Source of the DNA: Methanobacteriota archaeon
GTDB lineage: Archaea > Thermoplasmatota > Thermoplasmata > RBG-16-68-12
Direction: 5' to 3'
Length of the DNA stretch: 20,900 bases
Assembly (NCBI GenBank): GCA_005878325.1
Contig: VBMR01000124.1
Location: 1 to 20,900 of the forward strand
Below are positions 7,718 through 13,328 of the stretch, one piece after another (the first letter of the stretch is position 1; the number at the start of each line of letters is the position of its first letter). The notes beneath the pieces are model-generated. The model did no database searches, was not told the origin of the DNA, and worked only from the letters and a program-made list of their open reading frames with translations. The translations under genes and the position numbers were made by a program.

Positions 7718-9214
7718 TCACCCGCCCGCGAGTTTCTCCGTGTCGATCTGGGCTCGCTGCAGGCGCCCGGAGTAATCGACGTAGATCGTCTTCCAGTAGG
7801 TGAATTCGTCCAAGGCCGTCGGTCCGGCCTCGCGGGTGTCCGTGGGCCCCGTCTCTTTGATCCCTCCGAAGGGGAGCTGGACTTCGGCCCCGATCGTGGG
7901 GGCGTTCACGTACGTGATGCCCGCCTCCAGTTCGTGCATCGCCCGGAACGCCCACCGCAAGTCCTTCGTATAGATGGACGAACTGAGGCCGTACCTCACC
8001 GAATTCGCAATCGAGACCGCGTCGTCGAAGTCTTTCGCCTTGAGCACGCTCAACACGGGCCCGAAGATCTCCTCCAGCGCGAGGCGCTTCTGGCGGTCGA
8101 CCGCGAACACGGTGGGCGAGATGAAGAATCCCTTGTCGTACGAGCCTCCGGTGAGCTTCTTGCCTCCCGTGATGAGGGTGTCCTTTTCCTTGCGGCCGAT
8201 CTCGATGTACTCGAGGACCTTCTTCTCCTGATCCCCCGAGGCGACCGGCCCCATGTCAGTCTTCTCGTCGATCGGATTCCCGACCCGGAGCTTCTCCGCC
8301 CGCGCGGTGAGCTCGTCCACCACTTGAGCATAGATTTTCTGGTGGACGATGAGCCGGGACGCGGCGGTGCACCGTTGACCCGCGGTGCCGAAGGCGCCGA
8401 ACATGACGCCGTCCATCAGCACCTCCAGGTCGGCGTCGTCCATCGCCAGGATCGGATTCTTGCCGCCCAGTTCGAGGCCGACCTTGATCATCTTCTTCGC
8501 CGCGGTCTCGTAGACATGTTTCCCCGTGTCCACGCCGCCCGTGAAGGAGATCGCGCGGATGTCCGGATGGGCCACGAGGCCGTCGCCGACGACGGATCCG
8601 CTGCCGGTTAACATGTTAACCACACCGGGAGGGAACCCGGCCTCGTCCAAGACCTCGACGAATTTCGCGGCGCACAGGGGCGTGAGGCTCGACGGCTTCA
8701 GGATGAACGGGCATCCCGCGATCAGTGCGGCCCCGGACTTCCAGCCCGGGATCGCCATCGGGAAGTTCCATGGGGTGATCAGGCCCACGGGTCCCACCGG
8801 CATGCGCATCGTGAGGCACATCTTGTCCGGCAGCTCGGAGGGAACCGTCTCGCCGAACATGCGGCGACCTTCGCCCGCGGCGTACTCGTAGAAGTCGATC
8901 ACTTCCTGCACGTCGCCGCGGCCCTCCGCGATGACCTTGCCCATCTCCGTTGTCACGACGCGGCCGAGCTCCTCCTTCTTCCGACGAAAGATCCGGGCGG
9001 CCTCCAAGAGCAGCTCCCCGCGGCGGGGTGCCGGCGTCTTCCGCCATTTCTCGAACGCACCTTTCGCCGTACGCACGGCCTCGCCCAGTTCCTCCTTCGT
9101 TGCGAGCGGGAAGGTCGCGAGGATCTCGCCGGTCGCCGGATTTCGCGTGTCGAACCGCTTCCCCTCGGACTTCCTCCACTTCCCGCCGATGAAGAGGCCG
9201 TACTCTTGGACCAA
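7718..9214 (-). CDS. Aldehyde dehydrogenase (NAD(P)-dependent)
   Basis: The 498-residue product belongs to the aldehyde dehydrogenase superfamily and oxidises an aldehyde to the acid. Seen directly: TPWNFP with N150, KPSS with K173 (cofactor site), GLELGGKNP with general base E248, and GTAGQRCTAAS with catalytic C282. The C-terminal motif EEIFGPVL is also present. The start is a TTG at 9214 preceded by GGGTGAGC, a good ribosome-binding site; it gives MVQEYGLFIGGKW, the usual N-terminus. The frame stays open upstream to 9514, but that part is antisense or out of frame with the Nudix-HAD gene. It follows that gene by 43 bases and is probably co-transcribed with it. The substrate is unclear; semialdehydes or glyceraldehyde are plausible. 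Confidence 0.92.
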   Translation of the reverse strand: MVQEYGLFIGGKWRKSEGKRFDTRNPATGEILATFPLATKEELGEAVRTAKGAFEKWRKTPAPRRGELLLEAARIFRRKKEELGRVVTTEMGKVIAEGRGDVQEVIDFYEYAAGEGRRMFGETVPSELPDKMCLTMRMPVGPVGLITPWNFPMAIPGWKSGAALIAGCPFILKPSSLTPLCAAKFVEVLDEAGFPPGVVNMLTGSGSVVGDGLVAHPDIRAISFTGGVDTGKHVYETAAKKMIKVGLELGGKNPILAMDDADLEVLMDGVMFGAFGTAGQRCTAASRLIVHQKIYAQVVDELTARAEKLRVGNPIDEKTDMGPVASGDQEKKVLEYIEIGRKEKDTLITGGKKLTGGSYDKGFFISPTVFAVDRQKRLALEEIFGPVLSVLKAKDFDDAVSIANSVRYGLSSSIYTKDLRWAFRAMHELEAGITYVNAPTIGAEVQLPFGGIKETGPTDTREAGPTALDEFTYWKTIYVDYSGRLQRAQIDTEKLAGG

Positions 9215-9257
9215 GGGCTCACCCGCGACCGTGCCAAGGCCCGACGAGGCTAAGACC

Positions 9258-10586
9258 TTATTCCATGCCGCGCGCCGCGGAGCGAGGACGGGGTCGGCGG
9301 CCCGCCTTCCCGTCGGTCCCCGCAGTGATCGCACGAGCGGCATCGCGCAAGCTGTCCGCCACGACATCCGGGGCCAGTTGCCGAACCTCCTCCGCGAACC
9401 GCTTCCGCCAGGAGGGAGAGCCGACCCACGCGGTCCGGCATCCGAAGGCCCGACCTGTCTCGAGGTCGAGGGGTTTGTCGCCGACCATCCACGCGTCTCG
9501 CGGGCGCACCCCAAGATCCCGCGCGGCCGCCAGGAGCATTCCCGGCCGGGGCTTGCGGCACGCGCAGTCCGACAGCACGTGATGCGGGCAGTAGTAAATC
9601 TCCGCGACCCGGACCCCCTCCTTCCGAAGGGAGGCGAGCATGCGATCGTGGATCCGCGCGAGCTGCCGTTCCGGGATGAGCTTCCATCCCGCGACGTCCT
9701 GGTTCGTCACGATGACAAGGCGCCAGCCGTGGTCCTGAAGGGTCCGCATTCCTTCGATCGCCCCGGGGAGGAATTCCACATGTTCCGGCGTCCGCACGTA
9801 ACCGGGACGCCCGCGGTTGATCACCCCGTCTCGGTCCAGGAACACGGTCGGCTGGTCGACGGGCTTGGCGTCCTGGGCCAACCCATGCCTCTTGACGCGC
9901 AACGAGCGTTGGGCCTCCGGCGACTGCCGGAAGAAGTCGACGAGCCCCCACTTCGCAAACGGATTGCGGGTCAGTGTGAGCCCCTTGTCGATCGTGAACC
10001 AAGCCACGTCCTCGATCTCGTCCGCCTTCAGTCGAAACCGCTCGGACGCGGCGTGGCCCCGGTAGACGAAGCCGAGCGTGTAGGCGGGCTTCCCCGGAAA
10101 TCCCGACACGTAGACGCCCAGGAGGCCGTCCAGGGTGACGTCGGCGCCGATCTCCTCTTCCGCCTCCCGCTCGACCCCGGCCTCCGGGCCCTCGCCGTAG
10201 TCCATGAAGCCGCCCGGGATGTTCCAGTATCCCTTCGAGAAACCGCGAGTTGCTTTCACCATGAGGACCCGTGGACCCTTCGACAGGATGACCTCCGACA
10301 CGCATCGGATCATCGTCGTGTAGATCGCCCGCTTCACGATCGGGTCGACGTCGGTTCGCTCGAACACCTCGTCCCGGCCGGTCCATTCCTCCGGATGGTA
10401 GTCGAGACGAGGCTTCCGCTTGACCACGCGCACGCCGTCGAAGTCCATCACACCGTTCGGGTCGGTCGGGAACGGCAGGGATTCGTCCGCGCGCGGGAAT
10501 CGGAATCCTTTCCCGTCCCGCACGAGGTAGACCTGGCCGTCCGTCTCGACGAACACCTGATCGGGGCGAGGCCGCTTCCGGGCCAT
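9258..10586 (-). CDS. Nudix hydrolase fused to a GmhB/HisB-type HAD phosphatase
   Basis: The 442-residue protein has three parts. An N-terminal region (1-90) of unknown fold leads to a Nudix domain (about 90-225) with a perfect Nudix box: G126, E132 and REAEEEIG at 140-147. Then comes a HAD phosphatase (about 245-400) with FLDRDG (nucleophile D251, acid D253), VTNQ, K345 and VGDKPLD (D370, D374). An inserted CPHH...CAC zinc loop (C333, H335, C341, C343) is typical of heptose-bisphosphate phosphatase GmhB and of HisB-N. Nudix enzymes hydrolyse X-linked nucleoside diphosphates and HAD enzymes remove phosphate, so a two-step action on one metabolite is possible (inference). The ATG at 10586 lies about 29 bases after ATTAATAG, so the message is probably leaderless. 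The last 20-odd residues are Arg-rich and likely disordered. Confidence 0.9.
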   Translation of the reverse strand: MARKRPRPDQVFVETDGQVYLVRDGKGFRFPRADESLPFPTDPNGVMDFDGVRVVKRKPRLDYHPEEWTGRDEVFERTDVDPIVKRAIYTTMIRCVSEVILSKGPRVLMVKATRGFSKGYWNIPGGFMDYGEGPEAGVEREAEEEIGADVTLDGLLGVYVSGFPGKPAYTLGFVYRGHAASERFRLKADEIEDVAWFTIDKGLTLTRNPFAKWGLVDFFRQSPEAQRSLRVKRHGLAQDAKPVDQPTVFLDRDGVINRGRPGYVRTPEHVEFLPGAIEGMRTLQDHGWRLVIVTNQDVAGWKLIPERQLARIHDRMLASLRKEGVRVAEIYYCPHHVLSDCACRKPRPGMLLAAARDLGVRPRDAWMVGDKPLDLETGRAFGCRTAWVGSPSWRKRFAEEVRQLAPDVVADSLRDAARAITAGTDGKAGRRPRPRSAARGME

Positions 10587-10611
10587 CCGGGCGTGCCAAG
10601 GACGATACGGC

Positions 10612-10619
10612 CTATTAAT
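10612..10619 (-). promoter_or_regulatory. TATA-like box of the Nudix-HAD gene
   Basis: ATTAATAG on the minus strand is centred about 29 bases before the ATG at 10586 and lies in the 45-base gap after the methyltransferase stop. It predicts a leaderless transcript and suggests that the Nudix-HAD and aldehyde dehydrogenase pair has its own promoter, although read-through from the methyltransferase gene is also possible. Confidence 0.55.
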
Positions 10620-10631
10620 GGCGCGGAGGTC

Positions 10632-11180
10632 TCACTCGCGGACTTTGAGGGCGATCGACACGCCGTCGCGGAGCGGGACGATCGACGCGATCATCCGCGG
10701 GTCCTTCGCCAAGCGCTCGTTGTACGTCCGGATCGCGGCCGTCTCCTGGGACTTGTCTCGCCGGGCGACGTCTCCCTTCCACAGGACGTTGTCCGTCAGG
10801 AGGAGGCCGCCGACGCGGAGACGTTCGATGCACGGGTCGAGGACCTCCGGGTAGCCGGCCTTGTCGATGTCGTTGAAGATGAGGTCGAACGGGCCCTTCA
10901 GGTCCCGCAGCAGGGTCTGAGCGTGCCCGACCAGAAGCGTGACCTTGGGCGCGACGCCCGTCTTCTCGAAGTTCCTTCGGGCGATCGCCGCGGTATCTGT
11001 GCTGTGCTCCACCGTGATGAGTTCGCCTCCATCGGCGAGCGCGCGGGCGAGCCACGTCCCCGAATATCCGATCGCGGTGCCGAGTTCCAGGATCCGCTTC
11101 GCGGCGCGCCGTCCGGACCACCGGAGCCGCGAGTCGCGTCCGACGTCATGAAACCTTGGTACCCCTTGACAAATGATCAT
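10632..11180 (-). CDS. SAM-dependent O-methyltransferase, short N-terminus
   Basis: The 182-residue product matches the catechol/caffeoyl-CoA O-methyltransferase family (Methyltransf_3). Motif I is RILELGTAIGYSGTW (about 29-43), then VEHS (acidic residue for SAM ribose), FDLIFNDIDKAGYPEVLD (metal/acidic motif) and RVGGLLLTDNVLWKGDV. Family members are usually about 210-220 residues, so roughly 30 N-terminal residues are missing. No homologous segment is visible in any frame upstream, and an in-frame TGA precedes the ATG with no other start between. Either the protein is truly short or its 5' end has been lost or replaced. The methyl acceptor is unknown. It is divergent, five bases apart, from a possible 60-residue gene. 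Confidence 0.82.
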   Translation of the reverse strand: MIICQGVPRFHDVGRDSRLRWSGRRAAKRILELGTAIGYSGTWLARALADGGELITVEHSTDTAAIARRNFEKTGVAPKVTLLVGHAQTLLRDLKGPFDLIFNDIDKAGYPEVLDPCIERLRVGGLLLTDNVLWKGDVARRDKSQETAAIRTYNERLAKDPRMIASIVPLRDGVSIALKVRE

Positions 11181-11185
11181 CCCCC

Positions 11186-11368
11186 ATGAACCCGGAATCG
11201 ACCGCGGGATGGGACATGTGCAAACTCACGAAGACGGATAGCGCCGTCCTCTCTTGGTTCCTTGAGACGGAATACGTGAATGCGGTCACGGAGCGAGGCT
11301 ACGCCGTCCCGCCTCGACTCGACCTCCCCGCCGCTTCCCGACGGGTTCAGCCGCTTTCCGTGGAATGA
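11186..11368 (+). CDS. Possible small protein of unknown function (60 residues)
   Basis: I do not recognise this frame. It starts at ATG 11186, ends at TGA 11368, and contains an amphipathic stretch (DSAVLSWFLETEYVNAVTE) of protein-like composition. About 73 percent of third codon positions are G or C by my count, in keeping with genes nearby. Against it: no clear TATA box or ribosome-binding site precedes the ATG, the start is only five bases from the divergent methyltransferase start, and the end overlaps the convergent coiled-coil gene by 22 bases. It may be spurious. Confidence 0.35.
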   Translation: MNPESTAGWDMCKLTKTDSAVLSWFLETEYVNAVTERGYAVPPRLDLPAASRRVQPLSVE

Positions 11369-11619
11369 GGGGATGGGGTGAAGGCCCCATCGAGCTGGTT
11401 CGCCCTCTGCTCCCACTGACCCGCCTTCTCGTTCAGGCTGTGCGCCCGCTCCTTCATGCGGCTCGCCTTCATCCGGGCCTTGGCGGCCTTGGCGCGGAGC
11501 TTCGCGGCCTTGGTCCGGTTGCGAAGTTCGTGCGGCTGAGGGCCGGCCGGGCCGGGACGCGGCATGGGGGTGTTCGCGGGAGTCGTTGGCGAAAGCATGG
11601 CGTCTTCGCCGGACTGCAT
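11347..11619 (-). CDS. Small basic, Ala/Lys/Arg-rich helical protein
   Basis: The 90-residue product begins with a Pro-rich, flexible segment (TTPANTPMPRPGPAGP, about 11-26). It continues as one long helix from about 30 to 76, full of K, R and A in near-repeats such as KAAKLRAKAAKARMKASRMKE and then NEKAGQWEQRANQL. This could be a coiled coil or a nucleic-acid-binding helix, rather like alanine-lysine-rich histone-tail or ribosome-associated peptides; the function is unknown. The ATG at 11619 sits about 29 bases after a minus-strand GCTTATG (11645-11651), supporting a leaderless start. An internal ATG at 11598 is an alternative. It is divergent from the methylthiotransferase gene. Confidence 0.65.
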   Translation of the reverse strand: MQSGEDAMLSPTTPANTPMPRPGPAGPQPHELRNRTKAAKLRAKAAKARMKASRMKERAHSLNEKAGQWEQRANQLDGAFTPSPHSTESG

Positions 11620-11675
11620 GGACCCGCCCCAAGCGGCGACTGGGCATAAGCGTTGTGTTCCCGAGTGCAGATAAT

Positions 11676-11685
11676 GAGAAAATAG
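11676..11685 (+). promoter_or_regulatory. TATA-like box of the methylthiotransferase gene
   Basis: GAGAAAATAG is centred about 28 bases before the GTG at 11709. It predicts a start at about 11706 and an almost leaderless message, which is the main reason for choosing GTG 11709 over the longer open frame that begins at 11586. Confidence 0.55.
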
Positions 11686-11708
11686 CGGGGCGTCTATCGA
11701 CCCCCGAC

Positions 11709-13007
11709 GTGAAGGTCTTCGTCGAGGCGCACGGATGCACCCAGAACTACGGGGAGGCGCGCCTCATGATGCAGGCCCTGGCCGACCGCGGCCACACGAT
11801 GACCCCGTCCGAACGGACCGCGGACGCCCACGTCCTCGTCACTTGCACCGTGATCGAGACGACGGAGCGCGCGATGATCCGCCGGATGACTGAGCTAGCC
11901 GCTTATGACCGGCCTCTGGTGGTCGCGGGGTGCATGGCGGCGGCGCAGAGGGAGCGGGTCCTCGCGACCGTTCCGCGGGCGAAGCTCCTCCCGCCGAGGA
12001 AGTGGCCGCAGATCGTGGACCTCCTAGGGGCCGGGACCGCGTGCGGGGACCGCGCGGCCGAGGTCGAATCGGAATCTTTCGGATGGCACGATGCGATCGT
12101 GCCGATCGCGCAGGGATGCGCAGGCCGGTGCACCTACTGCATCACCCGAGTGGCGCGAGGAACCGTCTCGTCGGATCCGATCGAAGCGATCGTGGCGCAG
12201 GTCCGTCGACACGTCGAGCGGGGCGCGAAAGAGATCAAGCTCACGGGTCAAGACACGGCCGCATACGGGCGGGACGCGGGATCGAATCTGGCCGACCTGC
12301 TGGACGCGATCGACCGCGTTCCCGGGGATTTCCGCCTGCGGGTCGGGATGGCTGACCCGCTGACCATCTACCCGATCGTGGACGAGGTGATCCGCGCCTT
12401 CCGATCCGAGAAAGTGTTCACGTTCCTCCACTTGCCCGTCCAGAGTGGCTCGGACGAAATCCTGGAGGCGATGAAGCGAGAGTACACGGTCGAGCAGTTC
12501 GAGGAGATCGTGGACCGATTCCGAAAGGAATTCCCAGAAATCACCCTGTCCACCGACGTGATCGTCGGTTTCCCGGGAGAGACGGAATCCCAATTCGAAT
12601 CGACGCTTCGGCTCGTCGAGCGCACGCGGCCGGAAATCGTGAATGTCACCCGGTTCTCCCCGCGTACGGGGACACCGGCCGCGACGATGCCGGACCAGAT
12701 CGTCGGATGGAAAGTGAAGGAACGGTCCCGACGCCTCACCCGAATGCGGTTCCGAATCGCGCAGGAGATCCACGACCAATATATTGGGACGGAGGCGGAC
12801 GCCCTCGTCACGGAGCCGGGGAAGGAAGGAACGGTCCTCGCGCGGACGCCGGAGTATCGACAGGTCGTCCTCCGCGAGGCCGTTTCCCCGGGAGTATTCG
12901 TGCGGATTCGGATCGATGCCGCGCGACCGACCGACCTGCGGGGCCACGTCGTTCCCAATGGACTTTATACGCCCGAGCAAATCCACACGGGCAGCCCCGT
13001 GGTGTAG
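11709..13007 (+). CDS. tRNA t6A37 methylthiotransferase (archaeal/eukaryotic MtaB-CDKAL1 type)
   Basis: This 432-residue radical-SAM enzyme should convert t6A at position 37 of ANN-decoding tRNAs to ms2t6A. The N-terminal UPF0004 domain has the three cluster-binding cysteines C10 (HGCTQNYGEA, the archaeal/eukaryotic wording), C46 and C75. The radical-SAM cluster motif is CAGRCTYC (C137, C141, C144). A TRAM-like domain fills about the last 65 residues. The GTG at 11709 begins VKVFVEAHGC, the usual start just before the first motif. The last five codons and the TAG stop lie inside the tRNA-Gln gene, a 15-base same-strand overlap. The next protein gene is Pcc1, part of the complex that makes the t6A substrate, so the neighbourhood is functionally consistent. 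Confidence 0.93.
   Translation: MKVFVEAHGCTQNYGEARLMMQALADRGHTMTPSERTADAHVLVTCTVIETTERAMIRRMTELAAYDRPLVVAGCMAAAQRERVLATVPRAKLLPPRKWPQIVDLLGAGTACGDRAAEVESESFGWHDAIVPIAQGCAGRCTYCITRVARGTVSSDPIEAIVAQVRRHVERGAKEIKLTGQDTAAYGRDAGSNLADLLDAIDRVPGDFRLRVGMADPLTIYPIVDEVIRAFRSEKVFTFLHLPVQSGSDEILEAMKREYTVEQFEEIVDRFRKEFPEITLSTDVIVGFPGETESQFESTLRLVERTRPEIVNVTRFSPRTGTPAATMPDQIVGWKVKERSRRLTRMRFRIAQEIHDQYIGTEADALVTEPGKEGTVLARTPEYRQVVLREAVSPGVFVRIRIDAARPTDLRGHVVPNGLYTPEQIHTGSPVV
12963..12970 (+). promoter_or_regulatory. TATA box of tRNA-Gln, inside coding DNA
   Basis: CTTTATAC lies in the last codons of the methylthiotransferase gene, its centre about 26 bases before the first base of the tRNA at 12993. This is the exact spacing of an archaeal promoter, so the tRNA is probably transcribed independently from a promoter embedded in coding sequence. 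Confidence 0.65.
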
Positions 13008-13064
13008 CGGTCAAGCATTCGGGTCTTTGGAACCCGCGACGGCAGTTCGAATCTGCCCGGGGCT
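12993..13064 (+). tRNA. tRNA-Gln (anticodon UUG)
   Basis: The 72-base sequence folds as a full cloverleaf. The acceptor stem is AGCCCCG with CGGGGCT. The D arm is GTGT with GCAT (including GU pairs) around AGCGGTCAA. The anticodon stem is CGGGT with ACCCG around the loop CTTTGGA, giving anticodon TTG. The T arm is GGCAG with CTGCC around TTCGAAT. The variable loop is four bases. CCA is not encoded and no intron is seen. The first 15 bases overlap the 3' end of the methylthiotransferase gene, and Pcc1 starts 6 bases after the tRNA end. Confidence 0.96.
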
Positions 13065-13070
13065 ATCCCG

Positions 13071-13328
13071 ATGAAGTCGACCGCGCGACTCACGCTCTCC
13101 TTCAAGGACGCCGCCACGGCCCGGGCAGTTGCCGACGCCGTGTCCCTCGACGACGAGGGGTACATCCGGACGACGCGCCGGGGGCGGACCCTCGTGGCAT
13201 CCGCAACCGCGGACGGGACGATGAGCCTGCTCCACACGATCGACGACTACCTCGCCTGTGTCAGCGTCGCGGAGCGGACGACGGCGGAGGCACGGACTCG
13301 CGGACGCGCGCGGCGAGACCCTGGCTGA
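13071..13328 (+). CDS. pcc1: KEOPS complex subunit Pcc1
   Basis: The 85-residue product has the Pcc1 pattern: a first strand (ARLTLSF), a helix (DAATARAVADAVSLDD), a pair of strands (EGYIRTTRRGRTLVASATA) and a C-terminal helix (SLLHTIDDYLACVSVAERT). Pcc1 dimerises and bridges Kae1 units in the KEOPS complex that places threonylcarbamoyl on A37 of tRNAs (t6A). The ATG at 13071 is 6 bases after tRNA-Gln, so it may be released from a tRNA-Pcc1 transcript by tRNA 3' processing. The last 68 bases overlap the end of the convergent TgtA gene, and the Arg-rich tail (RTRGRARRDPG) comes from that shared stretch. Confidence 0.85.
   Translation: MKSTARLTLSFKDAATARAVADAVSLDDEGYIRTTRRGRTLVASATADGTMSLLHTIDDYLACVSVAERTTAEARTRGRARRDPG

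Noticed and set aside
7934..8611. Long plus-strand frames antisense to the aldehyde dehydrogenase, and similar ones opposite tgtA, korA and the kinase
   Set aside because: They mirror well-identified genes, have shadow-type composition (His/Arg/Asp/Val-rich), and lack any family motif.
9215..9514. N-terminal extension of the aldehyde dehydrogenase frame
   Set aside because: It overlaps the 3' end of the Nudix-HAD gene in another frame, has Arg/Ser/Gly-rich low-complexity translation, and the TTG at 9214 has a good ribosome-binding site and the normal family N-terminus.
11586..11708. Upstream extension of the methylthiotransferase frame
   Set aside because: The added 41 residues are not part of the family, cover the start of the divergent small protein, and the TATA box predicts a transcript start after them.
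11177..11740. 187-codon minus-strand frame across the two small genes
   Set aside because: Its composition is Arg/Gly/Glu low-complexity, it overlaps the start of the methylthiotransferase gene, and the small basic protein in another frame has the better promoter.
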